Positions 32,588 through 40,926 of a DNA stretch of 64,000 nucleotides are shown here, piece by piece; the stretch's first letter is position 1; every line of letters starts with the position of its first letter. The notes beneath the pieces were generated by a model. That model saw nothing but the letters and a program-made list of their open reading frames with translations. It did not search any database and had not been told where the DNA came from. A program made the translations under genes and the position numbers. Where the stretch lies: positions 682,001 through 746,000 of the forward strand of contig CAWIRE010000003.1 in assembly GCA_963838385.1 (NCBI GenBank), in the 5' to 3' direction. Origin of the DNA: DAHUYF01 sp963838385 (lineage in GTDB: Bacteria; Pseudomonadota; Alphaproteobacteria; ATCC43930; CGMCC-115725).

Positions 32588-34135
32588 ATGACACTCTATC
32601 TTAGGCTCGTGGTGCTGCTGGCGAGCGCGGGGCTCCCTGCCGCCTCGCCCGCCGTCGCCGCGCCGTCGCCGGCGCGCCTCGACGCGATCGAGACCATCGT
32701 CGTGATCTACGCCGAGAACCGCAGCTTCGACAATCTCTACGGCTATTTCCCCGGCGCCAACGGGCTGCAGCACCTCACCCCGGCGATGTATCAGCAGCGC
32801 GACCGCGACGGCTCGGTGCTGCGGGAGCTGCCGCCGATCTGGGGCGGGCTCACCGCCAAGGGCGTCGTTCCGCCGATCCCCGAGGACGCGACGCGGCACC
32901 TGCCCAACCGGCCGTTCGCGATCGACGATGCCAAGGGGTTCGACATGCCGCTGTCGGTCGTCACCCGCGATCTCTGGCATCTCTTCTACGAGCATCAGAT
33001 GCAGCTCGACGGCGGCCGCAACGACAAATTCGTCGCCTTCGCCAATTCGGGCGCGCTGGTGATGGGCCATTACCAGGGGGATGCCGGCACGCTGCCGCTG
33101 TGGCCGATCGCGCGGCAGTACACGCTCGCCGACGATTTCTTCATGGGCGCCTTCGGCGGCTCCTTCCTCAACCATTTCTGGCTGATCTGCGCCTGCACGC
33201 CGAGATATCCGCACGCCGACCGAAGCCCGGCGAAGGGCCTCATTGCCGCGGTCGAGAGCGACGGCACGCGGCTGAAGCTCGCCGCGGATTCACCACGCTC
33301 GGCGCTCGACGGCATCCCGAAATTCGTCCGCGACGGCAGCATCAGTCCCGATTTCTATGCCGTGAACACGATGGAGCCGCCTTATCAGCCGAGCGCCAAC
33401 CCGCCGGCTCCGGGCGGCGATGCCGCGCTCGCCGATCCCCGCGCGCCCTCGACGCTGCCGCCGCAGAGCGAGACGACGATCGGCGACCTGCTCTCCGCCA
33501 AAGGCATCTCCTGGGCCTGGTATGCGGGGGCGTGGCAGGCGGCGCTCGACGGCAGGAATGCACGGCCGGCGCCGAACTTCCAATACCACCATCAGCCCTT
33601 CAACTATTTCGCCGATCTGGCGCCGGGGACGGCGGCGCGCGCCGAGCATCTCAGGGATGGCGGGCTTGCCGGCGCGCGCTTCATCAAGGCGATCGACGAT
33701 GGCGCGCTGCCTCAGGTCACCTTCTACAAGCCCGAAGGCAATCTCGACGAGCATCCCGGCTACGCGCCGGTGCTCGCCGGCGACGCGCACATCGCCGAGC
33801 TCATCGCCCATCTGCAGAAGAGCCCGCAATGGGCCCACATGCTGGTGATCGTCACCTATGACGAGAATGGCGGCTTCTGGGACCATGTGCCGCCGCCCAG
33901 GGGCGACCGATGGGGCCCCGGCTCGCGCGTGCCGGCGATCATCGTCTCGCCTTTCGCCAGGCGCGGCTATGTCGATCACACGCAGTACGACACGACCTCG
34001 ATCCTGCGCTTCATCACGCGACGGTTCGGCCTGCCGTTGCTGCCGGGCCTCGCGGCGCGCGACGCCGCGCTCGAGGCGCATGGCGCCAAGCCGATGGGCG
34101 ACCTCACCAACGCGCTCGACCTGACGCGAGGCTGA
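32588..34135 (+). CDS. Phosphoesterase family protein (acid phosphatase AcpA/phospholipase C-like)
   Basis: Exported enzyme of the alkaline phosphatase-like fold, 515 residues, with a signal peptide ending near AVA-APSP. The metal and nucleophile block is YAENRSFDN (residues 42-49), followed by MGAFGGSFLNHFWLICACTP, and TYDENGGFWDHVPPP near residue 424 carrying metal ligands. It resembles Francisella AcpA more than long bacterial phospholipases C. ATG 32588 has an AGGAG site. Probable role is phosphate release from esters outside the cytoplasmic membrane. Confidence 0.88.
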   Translation: MTLYLRLVVLLASAGLPAASPAVAAPSPARLDAIETIVVIYAENRSFDNLYGYFPGANGLQHLTPAMYQQRDRDGSVLRELPPIWGGLTAKGVVPPIPEDATRHLPNRPFAIDDAKGFDMPLSVVTRDLWHLFYEHQMQLDGGRNDKFVAFANSGALVMGHYQGDAGTLPLWPIARQYTLADDFFMGAFGGSFLNHFWLICACTPRYPHADRSPAKGLIAAVESDGTRLKLAADSPRSALDGIPKFVRDGSISPDFYAVNTMEPPYQPSANPPAPGGDAALADPRAPSTLPPQSETTIGDLLSAKGISWAWYAGAWQAALDGRNARPAPNFQYHHQPFNYFADLAPGTAARAEHLRDGGLAGARFIKAIDDGALPQVTFYKPEGNLDEHPGYAPVLAGDAHIAELIAHLQKSPQWAHMLVIVTYDENGGFWDHVPPPRGDRWGPGSRVPAIIVSPFARRGYVDHTQYDTTSILRFITRRFGLPLLPGLAARDAALEAHGAKPMGDLTNALDLTRG

Positions 34136-34137
34136 GC

Positions 34138-35061
34138 TCAGGCGGCGGTGACGGCGGAGCGCTGATCGCGGAGCGCGGCGGCGAGCAGCCGTCGCGCCAG
34201 CATTTCCGGGGTGAGCGGCCGCAGCCCGAAGGCGAAATGCGGCGTGGTGCCCGAGGCGGGCAGGGCCAGCCGCCCGGCATCGGCCGCGGCCAGCACGCCG
34301 CCAAGGCGGTGCACGAGGTCGAGGCGCGTCGGCAGCAGGTATTCGGCGCCGAGCGGCGCGAAGAAGCGCACCATCGCGATGGCCTCCTCGGCGGCGATGT
34401 CGGCCGGCACGACCAGCACCGGCGTGGCGCCGCTGCCCGCGATCAAGGCAGCGAGCGCCTCGCGTGCCTCGAGATCGCCGGTTGCCACCCCCGCCGTGTC
34501 GATCACGACGTTGCGGCGGCCAGCCTCGGCCACCAGGAGCTGCAGCGCGGCGGCGTCCTCGATCGGTTTCGCGGCGAGGCCAAGCACGCCGGCGTATTCC
34601 GCGAGCTGCGCCAGCCCGCCGGCCCGGCCGGTATCGGTGCTGGCGAGCAGCGGCTGCCGCTCGCCCTGGCGCGCGGCAAGCTTGGCCGCGAGCGTCGTCT
34701 TGCCGGCGCCGGGTGGGCCGAACAGCAGCAGTGCCGGCCGGCGCTGCAGATCGGCGAGCTCGGTGAAATGGATCTGGTCGGCGAGCGCCGCGGAGAGCCG
34801 CTCCAGCAGCAGCGTGTTGAGCGGCAGCGCCGCCGCCGCCCGGCACAGGCGCCGGATCAGGGAGGGCGGCAGGTTGTGGGCCTCCAGCACGGCGCTGAGG
34901 AAGGCGATGTCGTTGCCGGGCCACGGGCGCGCCGGCATGCCGGCCTCGCCGGCGCTGCGCGCCGCCACCGCAACAAGATTGAAATCGGGCTCGGCGCCGT
35001 CGCGGTTACGCCGGGCCGCGCGTCGGGCGCGGCGCTGTGGTGCCTGCAATCGCCGAGTCAT
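34138..35061 (-). CDS. SRP54/FlhF-type GTPase
   Basis: A 307-residue protein with a complete SRP-type G domain: G1 GPPGAGKTTLAAKLA (P-loop 115-122), G2/G3-like DTGRAGGLAQLAEYA, VIDTAG (187-191), and G4 TRLD (245-248). The N-terminus is basic (MTRRLQAPQRRARRAARR), and a helical N domain follows. It lacks the M domain of Ffh and the acidic domain of FtsY, so FlhF is the closest type. No flagellar gene is adjacent, leaving its role open. Convergent with the phosphoesterase (two-base gap). Confidence 0.75.
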   Translation of the reverse strand: MTRRLQAPQRRARRAARRNRDGAEPDFNLVAVAARSAGEAGMPARPWPGNDIAFLSAVLEAHNLPPSLIRRLCRAAAALPLNTLLLERLSAALADQIHFTELADLQRRPALLLFGPPGAGKTTLAAKLAARQGERQPLLASTDTGRAGGLAQLAEYAGVLGLAAKPIEDAAALQLLVAEAGRRNVVIDTAGVATGDLEAREALAALIAGSGATPVLVVPADIAAEEAIAMVRFFAPLGAEYLLPTRLDLVHRLGGVLAAADAGRLALPASGTTPHFAFGLRPLTPEMLARRLLAAALRDQRSAVTAA

Positions 35062-35100
35062 CGAGTGGATCCCCTTTGGGTCGAGAGTGGCGCCAAAGGC

Positions 35101-36288
35101 TTAAGAATTGGTGGCCAAGAGCAGCAGTGCCAGCGCGGCGCCGGCCGCCGCCGCCGCGGCCATGGCGAGGAAGGCGAGCCCGCCCAGCGCGCCATAAAGC
35201 GCGCCCGCGAGCAGCATCAGCAGGCCCTGGCCGATCCCGCCCACCGCGGCGGCGTAGAGCGCCTGGGCGGTGGCCGCCTGCTCCGCCGGGAGATGGCGCG
35301 CGAGGAAATGCATGGCGCCCAGATGCGCCGCGCCGAAGGTGAAGGCGTGCAGCAGCTGCAGCAGGGCCAGCGCCGGCACCCCGGCGGCAAAGGCGGTGGC
35401 ACCCCAGCGCAGGGCCCCGGCGCCGCCGCCCAGCACCAGCAGCCCCCGCGGCCCGAGCCGGCGCAGCAGCGGCGCGTTCCAGTAGAACAGCAGGATCTCG
35501 GCGACCACGCCCTCCGACCACAGCAGCGCGATGGTGCCGTCGCCGATGCCGAGGCGCTGCCAATGGAGCGTGCCGAACCCGTAATAGACCGCATGGCTGC
35601 CCTGGATGAGGGATGCGGCGGCCAGGAAGACGAGGAAGGGCGGCCGGGCCAGCGCCCGCCAGGACGGACGGCGCAGCTTCCGGCCGGCGCCACGCGCCGC
35701 AGGCAGGCCGGCACAGGCGAGGACCAGCAGCGCCGCCGCCGCGACCAGCAGCGGCCCGACCGAAGCCGCGCCCAGCGCCGCGACCGCGCGGCCGGCGAGC
35801 AAGGTGGCAAGAATGAAGCCCAGCGATCCCCACAGCCGGACGCGGCCGTAATCGAAGGCGCCGGCGCCGGCGGCGGCGAGCGCGACATGATCGCCCAGCG
35901 GCTGCAGCCCCGAGAGACACGCGGCGCTGAGCGTTCCCAGCAGCAACAGCGCGGCGAAGCCCTGCGCCGGCAGCAGCAGCACATAGCCTGCCGCGGCGCC
36001 GAGGCTGAGCGCCAGCATCACGCGTTGTGGTGCGGCGCTGCGGTCGGCGAGAGTGCCCGCGAGCGGGTTGGCGGCGAGCTTGATCCATTGGCCGAGCGCC
36101 AGCAGGGTGCCGATCTCGCCGGCGGAGAGGCCGCGCCCGGCGAGCCAGGCGGGCCAGAACGGCAACTGCACGCCGCCCAGCGCGAAGACCGTGGCATAGT
36201 AGAAGGCAAGGCGGACCGGCGCCGGCATGGCCGCAGTCTGCGGGCCCCTCGGATACGGCGCAACCGTACGGCGCCGGCGCGCCGTCAT
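35101..36288 (-). CDS. MFS transporter, MFS_1-like/HCA-type (3-phenylpropionate transporter-like)
   Basis: A 395-residue 12-helix carrier. The N-terminal half begins VRLAFYYATVFALGGVQLPFWPAWL and contains the loop LADRSAAPQRVML; the second half has GSHAVYYGFGTLHWQRLGIG and LLHAFTFGAAHLGAMHFLAR, typical of the HcaT/PPP group. Substrate unknown. ATG 36288 is preceded by AGGAAG; starting at ATG 36228 would drop a basic leader of 20 residues. Confidence 0.87.
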   Translation of the reverse strand: MTARRRRTVAPYPRGPQTAAMPAPVRLAFYYATVFALGGVQLPFWPAWLAGRGLSAGEIGTLLALGQWIKLAANPLAGTLADRSAAPQRVMLALSLGAAAGYVLLLPAQGFAALLLLGTLSAACLSGLQPLGDHVALAAAGAGAFDYGRVRLWGSLGFILATLLAGRAVAALGAASVGPLLVAAAALLVLACAGLPAARGAGRKLRRPSWRALARPPFLVFLAAASLIQGSHAVYYGFGTLHWQRLGIGDGTIALLWSEGVVAEILLFYWNAPLLRRLGPRGLLVLGGGAGALRWGATAFAAGVPALALLQLLHAFTFGAAHLGAMHFLARHLPAEQAATAQALYAAAVGGIGQGLLMLLAGALYGALGGLAFLAMAAAAAAGAALALLLLATNS

Positions 36289-36368
36289 CGGATTGACTTC
36301 CTGCGCGCTGAGCGGTTAAAGCCGAACGCGGGGCGGCAGCAGGCACGTGCCGAGCAGGAGGGGGGCCG

Positions 36369-37482
36369 ATGCGATTGCGTGATGCCGTCGTGGCGGGGGT
36401 GGCGGCGATGGTCGTCGCGCTGCCGGCGCGCGCGGACCAGCCCGGCTGGTACATCGGCGCCGGCGGCGGCTGGTCGACGATCGACAACGTCGGCACGGCC
36501 GACAGCAGCCTCAACTTCACCTCCACCGAGGGACATGGCTTCGGCGTCATCGGCTTCGGCGGCTACGATTTCGGCGGGCTGTTCCGCGCCGAGGGCGAGG
36601 TCGGATATCACCGGCACGACGTGAAGTCGCTGAGCATCGCCAATGACGGCGGCCTCGGCGCCAGCCTCGGCGTCGGCTCCCTCACCGGCGCCAGCACCAA
36701 TGCCGGCGGCAGCATCTCCGCGCTCTCCTTCATGGTGAACGGCATCGTCAACCTGCTGCCGAGCTGGCGCGTCTCGCCTTATGTCGGCGTCGGCGTCGGC
36801 GGCGCCGATGTCTCGCTCAACAGCTTTCAGGTCGCCGGCAGCACGATCGCCGATGATTCCGATCTGGTCCTCGCCACGCAGGGCATTGCCGGCCTCGGTG
36901 GCCGGATCTCGCCGCATGTCTCGCTGGCGCTCGACTACCGCTATTTCCTGACCATGGATCCCACCTTCAAGGACACGGCGGGCTCGACCTTCCGCTCGAA
37001 ATATCGCGAGCAGAACGTGCTGCTCAGCGTCACCTATCATTTTGGCGGGCCGGCGCCGCGGGCCGCGTCGCCGCCGCCGCTGCCGGTCGCGGCACCGCCG
37101 CTGCCCCCGCTGCCGATGGCGCAGCCGGTGGCGCCGGCGCCGCCGGCACCGCCGCGGCTTTTCCTCGTCTATTTCGATTTCGACAAGGCGGCGCTCACCC
37201 CCGCCGGCGAAGCGATCGTCGTGCAGGCGGCATCGGCCTACCGCGCCGGCGGCGCGGCGCGGCTCGAACGTCACCGGCTACACCGATCTCGCCGGCCCCG
37301 CGGCCTATAATCTCAAGCTGTCGCGGCGGCGCGCCGACGTGGTGCGCGCCCGCCTGCTCGCCCTCGGCGTGCCGGAAGCGGCGATCGTCGAGGCGGCGCG
37401 GGGCAAGGAAAACCCGCGCGTACCCACCGCCGATGGCGTGCGCGAGGCCAAGAATCGCCGCGTCGAGATCGTGCTGCCCTAG
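36369..37482 (+). pseudogene. OmpA-family outer membrane protein, disrupted by a +1 frameshift
   Basis: Signal peptide (MRLRDAVVAGVAAMVVALPARA), then an OmpA-like eight-stranded barrel (GWYIGAGGGW to VLLSVTYHFGG), a long Pro/Ala linker, and the start of the OmpA peptidoglycan-binding domain (FLVYFDFDKAALTPAGEAIV). Near 37262-37270 the frame breaks: the domain continues as NVTGYTDLAGPAAYNLKLS, RRRADVVRARL and NRRVEIVLP in another frame to 37482. Removing one base in CTCGAACGTC restores the whole protein of about 370 residues. Without it the protein would end at 37310 and lose peptidoglycan anchoring. Could be sequence error. Confidence 0.85.
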
Positions 37483-37550
37483 CGCGACGCCGCAGGCGTC
37501 GTCGCTGGCGGCGACAGCGGTTTGCAAAGCAAACCGCGGAAGCCGCACCC
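37482..37550 (+). repeat. REP-like palindromic repeat, copy 2
   Basis: Begins at the TAG of the OmpA-like gene. Stem one is GCGACGCC-GCA-GGCGTCGT, stem two GCGGTTTGC-AAA-GCAAACCGC (37517-37537), with a GCCGCACC tail. It lies between the porin and the sigma factor gene. Confidence 0.7.
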
Positions 37551-37626
37551 CTCCAGTCGTCGCCGCTGCCCGATTTTTCACACAAGGCGCCGCTGCCGTC
37601 GCCGCACTAGCGTGGGCGTATACCAC

Positions 37627-38451
37627 ATGGGCAGCAGGGCAACCGGCGATATGGTGTGGCGCATGGAACGATGTGGTGCGGCGGTCTCGGCAGCGTGCGC
37701 GGGCGGCGAGAGCGAGCCGGCGACGCTGCAGCCTGCGCTGCCTGCTCACATGGCGTCGCTCCGCCGCTACGCCCGCCGGCTGCTCGGCAATTCCTGCGAC
37801 GCCGATGATCTGGTGCAGGACTGCCTCGCGCGCGCGCTGTCGCGCGCTCATCTCTGGCGGCCCGGCAGCGATCTGCGCGCCTGGCTCTTCACCATCCTGC
37901 ACAACATCCATGTCAACAATCTGCGCGGCCGCGCGCCAGCGGCGGTGACCGCGGCGCGTGAAGCCGCCGCGGCGCCCGAGCAGGAGGCGCGACTCGAGCT
38001 GCGCGATTTCGCGCGGGCGCTGGCGGAGGTGCCGCACGAGCAGCGCCAGGTGCTGCTGCTCGTCGGGCTGGAGGGGTTGAGCTACGCCGAGGCGGCCGAG
38101 GTCCAGGGCGTGCCGGTCGGCACCGTCATGTCCCGCCTGGCGCGCTGCCGCTGCGCCCTCAGCCGGCACCGCCCGCCGTCACGCCGCGTAGCGATTGGCA
38201 AGAAAGATGCCGAGGAAGATCAGCGCCGCGCCGGCGAGATGAAACGGCGCGATCTGCTCGCCGAGAAAGGCGTAGGCGAGCAGCGCCGAGAACAGCGGCA
38301 TGAGATGGGCGAAGAGGCTCGCCCGCGCGGCGCCCAGCGCCGCCACGCCGCGGTTCCAGCCGAAAAAGGCGATCACCGCCGGAAACAGCCCGACGTAAAG
38401 ATATCCCATGAGCGCGGCGCCGGTTTGCGGCAGCGGTCGGCCCAGCGCTGA
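37627..38451 (+). CDS. RNA polymerase ECF-type sigma factor
   Basis: Region 2 starts MASLRRYARRLLGNSCDADDLVQDCLARAL (in two blocks, around 37750), with RPGSDLRAWLFTILHN, and region 4 reads LSYAEAAEVQGVPVGTVMSRLARC. These cover the entire ECF core in about 150 residues. The start is uncertain: ATGs at 37627, 37651, 37663 and 37750 all share the frame. After ALSRH the frame runs on for about 90 Arg-rich residues antisense to the DMT transporter gene, to 38451; a natural end near 38180-38191 is more likely, either by frameshift or error. No anti-sigma gene is adjacent. Confidence 0.75.
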   Translation: MGSRATGDMVWRMERCGAAVSAACAGGESEPATLQPALPAHMASLRRYARRLLGNSCDADDLVQDCLARALSRAHLWRPGSDLRAWLFTILHNIHVNNLRGRAPAAVTAAREAAAAPEQEARLELRDFARALAEVPHEQRQVLLLVGLEGLSYAEAAEVQGVPVGTVMSRLARCRCALSRHRPPSRRVAIGKKDAEEDQRRAGEMKRRDLLAEKGVGEQRREQRHEMGEEARPRGAQRRHAAVPAEKGDHRRKQPDVKISHERGAGLRQRSAQR

Positions 38452-39111
38452 TTCCGCGAGATGGAGCGGCAGCGCCGTGACGCTGCCGATGGCGAAGAGC
38501 ACCCAGAGCAGCGCCAGCGGCGACAGCTCCCGGGGCGCGCGGCGCAGCAGCACGGTATAGACCGACCAGGCGGCGACGCCGGCGAGGATCGCGGCATCGC
38601 CGCGATTGACCGCGAGATGGAGCAGCCCGCCGATATCGCCGCGCAGCACGATGACGAGCACGCCCAGCAGCGAGACGGCGAGGCCCGCCATCTGCAGCGG
38701 CGCGGCGCGCTCGCGATGAATGGCGAAGGCGGCGAGCAGCGTCAGCATCGGGTTGGCCGAGTTGAGCAGGCCGGCATTGATCGCCGTCGTCCATTGCAAG
38801 CCGAGATAGGTCAGGCTGTTGCAGATGGTGAGGCCGAGCAGGCCGAGGATCAGCAGGATGCGCCAATGGCGCCGGATGACGGCGCGCCGGGCGACGACCT
38901 CGCCGAGGGCGAAAGGCGCCACCGCGATGCAGGCGACGGTCCAGCGCATCAGGCTGAGGCCGAAGGGCGGCACCGTGCCGGCGAGGGCGCGGCCGACCAC
39001 CGCGTTTCCCGCCCAGGAGAGCATGGCGACGGTCAGCAGCAGATAGGCGCGCATCGCGCCCGCCGGCGCCGCTTCCCCCGCATTTGCCGCCCGCTCGACC
39101 ATCGCGTGCAT
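38179..39111 (-). CDS. DMT-superfamily (EamA) transporter
   Basis: A 310-residue protein with ten predicted helices in two EamA repeats. Repeat one includes AMLSWAGNAVVGRALAGTVPPFGLS, given here as two motifs; repeat two contains LLRRAPRELSPLALLWVLFA and ends GAALIFLGIFLANRYA. Such carriers export metabolites or amino acids. Its 3' end overlaps the tail of the sigma factor frame on the opposite strand. ATG 39111 is followed by a polar 20-residue leader. Confidence 0.9.
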   Translation of the reverse strand: MHAMVERAANAGEAAPAGAMRAYLLLTVAMLSWAGNAVVGRALAGTVPPFGLSLMRWTVACIAVAPFALGEVVARRAVIRRHWRILLILGLLGLTICNSLTYLGLQWTTAINAGLLNSANPMLTLLAAFAIHRERAAPLQMAGLAVSLLGVLVIVLRGDIGGLLHLAVNRGDAAILAGVAAWSVYTVLLRRAPRELSPLALLWVLFAIGSVTALPLHLAESALGRPLPQTGAALMGYLYVGLFPAVIAFFGWNRGVAALGAARASLFAHLMPLFSALLAYAFLGEQIAPFHLAGAALIFLGIFLANRYAA

Positions 39112-39149
39112 TCTCTCCCCGGCGACCGGCGACCGGCGGGCGCCCGCGC

Positions 39150-40910
39150 TCAGGCGGCGCCGGCGAACTGGGTGTTGTAGAGCTCGGCGAAGATCCCGCC
39201 GCGGCGCAGCAGCTCGGCGAAGCCGCCCCGCTCGACGATGGCGCCGTCGCGCAGCACCAGGATGAGGTCGGCGCTGCGCACGGTCGAGAGCCGGTGGGCG
39301 ATGATGAAGGTGGTGCGGCCCTCGGTCAGGCGGGCGATGCCTTCCATGACCAGCGCCTCGGTCTCGACGTCGAGCGCCGAGGTCGGCTCGTCCAGGATCA
39401 GGATCGGCGCGTTGCGCAGGATGGCGCGGGCGATGGTGAGGCGCTGCTTCTCGCCTTCCGACAGCGTCGCGGCGTCGCCGAGCACGGTGGCATAGCCCTG
39501 CGGCAGCGACATGACGAGATCATGGATGCGCGCCAGCCGCGCCGCCTGCTCGATCTCGGCGTCGCTCGCCTCCGGGCGGCCATAGGCGATGTTGTCGCGC
39601 ACCGAGATCGGGAACACCAGCGGCGGCTGCAGCACCATCGCGATCTGCCGGCGCAGCGATTTGAGGCGGTAGTCGCGCAGATCGGCGCCGTCGATATGGA
39701 CGCTGCCGGCGGTCGGATCGTAGAAGCGCGGCAGCAAGCCCAGCAGCGTCGACTTGCCGGCGCCGGTGGCGCCGACGATGGCGACCTTGCTGCCGGGGGC
39801 GACGGCGAGGTCGATCTGGCGCAGCACCGGCATCTCCGGGCGATAGCGGAAGGCGACCTTGCGCCACTCGACGGCGCCGCGCGCGCCCTCGGGCGGGAAG
39901 TCGCGCATGCCGTCCTTGAGGTCGGCCTCGGTCTCGAGGATCTCGAAGCAGCGCTGGGCGCCGATGCGGGCGCCGGCGATCAGCCCCCAGCTCTGGGTGA
40001 TCTGGTTCACCGGCGCGTAGAGCTGCGCCAGGTAGGCGATGAAGACGACGAGCTGGCCGAGCGAGATCTCGCCGCTCATCATCGAGCGCGCGCCGGCATA
40101 GACGACCAGCGCCGTGCCCAGCGCGATCAGCACGTTGACCGCGGCGGAATAGAGTGTCTGCCAGCTGTAGAGGCGCAGCGTCGCCTTGAGGCTGGCGCGG
40201 CTCGCGCCGATGAAGCGGCGGTATTCCTCTTCTTCCTTGGTGAAGGCCTGCACCACCTTGACCGAGCTCATCGCCCACTGCACCAGCGTGTAGACCGCGC
40301 TTTCGCGCTCGCGCACCTCGCCGGCGACGGCGGTGATGCGGCGGTTGAACAGCGCGATGACCACGAAGAGGGCGGGGACGATGGTGAGCGACAGCGCCGT
40401 CAGCCCCGCATCCATCGGCAGCAGCACCGCCAGCATCCCGGCGAGCAGCACCAGCGCCGACAGGATCGGCAGCAGCCCGTTCATGATCATGGTCTGCACG
40501 GCGAAGCTGTCGGCGGTGATGCGGTACATCAGGTCGCCGACCTTCTGCCGGCTGTGAAAGGCGAGCGACAGGCGCTGCAGATGGCTGTAGAGCGCGCCGC
40601 GCAGGTCGTTGACCATGCGCTGGCCGACGCCGATGGTGGTGTAGTTGTGCAGCAGCTCCATCAGGCCGGAGCCGAGCGTGACCACGACCAGGCCGGCGCA
40701 GGCCGCGACCAGCAGCGGTCCGGTCGCGAGCCCCGACAGCAGCGGCGCCGTCAGCTTCCTGCCGCCGAGCACATGATCGATGACGAGCTGCAGCGGCCAG
40801 GGCTTCAGCAGGTCGAAGCCGGCGATGAGGAAGACCTGCAGCAGCGACCAGGCGAAGCGCCAGCGATAAGGCCGGAGATAGGGCAGGAACTTCCAGGCCG
40901 AGGCTCCCAT
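39150..40910 (-). CDS. ABC exporter, fused permease-ATPase (MsbA/exopolysaccharide type)
   Basis: Half-transporter of 586 residues: six membrane helices in residues 15-310, then the ATPase domain with Walker A GATGAGKSTLL (380-390), Q-loop VLQPP, signature LSEGEKQ (483-489) and Walker B ILILDEPTSALD. Sixteen bases downstream of the glycoside hydrolase-glycosyltransferase fusion gene, it probably exports the glycan or glycolipid made by that enzyme. This pairing recalls cyclic glucan systems (NdvA type), but no other cyclic glucan marker is present. Confidence 0.88.
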   Translation of the reverse strand: MGASAWKFLPYLRPYRWRFAWSLLQVFLIAGFDLLKPWPLQLVIDHVLGGRKLTAPLLSGLATGPLLVAACAGLVVVTLGSGLMELLHNYTTIGVGQRMVNDLRGALYSHLQRLSLAFHSRQKVGDLMYRITADSFAVQTMIMNGLLPILSALVLLAGMLAVLLPMDAGLTALSLTIVPALFVVIALFNRRITAVAGEVRERESAVYTLVQWAMSSVKVVQAFTKEEEEYRRFIGASRASLKATLRLYSWQTLYSAAVNVLIALGTALVVYAGARSMMSGEISLGQLVVFIAYLAQLYAPVNQITQSWGLIAGARIGAQRCFEILETEADLKDGMRDFPPEGARGAVEWRKVAFRYRPEMPVLRQIDLAVAPGSKVAIVGATGAGKSTLLGLLPRFYDPTAGSVHIDGADLRDYRLKSLRRQIAMVLQPPLVFPISVRDNIAYGRPEASDAEIEQAARLARIHDLVMSLPQGYATVLGDAATLSEGEKQRLTIARAILRNAPILILDEPTSALDVETEALVMEGIARLTEGRTTFIIAHRLSTVRSADLILVLRDGAIVERGGFAELLRRGGIFAELYNTQFAGAA

Positions 40911-40926
40911 CGCCGCGCGGTCGCGC

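Noticed and set aside
33910..36624. A 904-residue plus-strand ORF
   Set aside because: Crosses three genes with clear family motifs on either strand; Gln/Arg/Gly-rich without domains.
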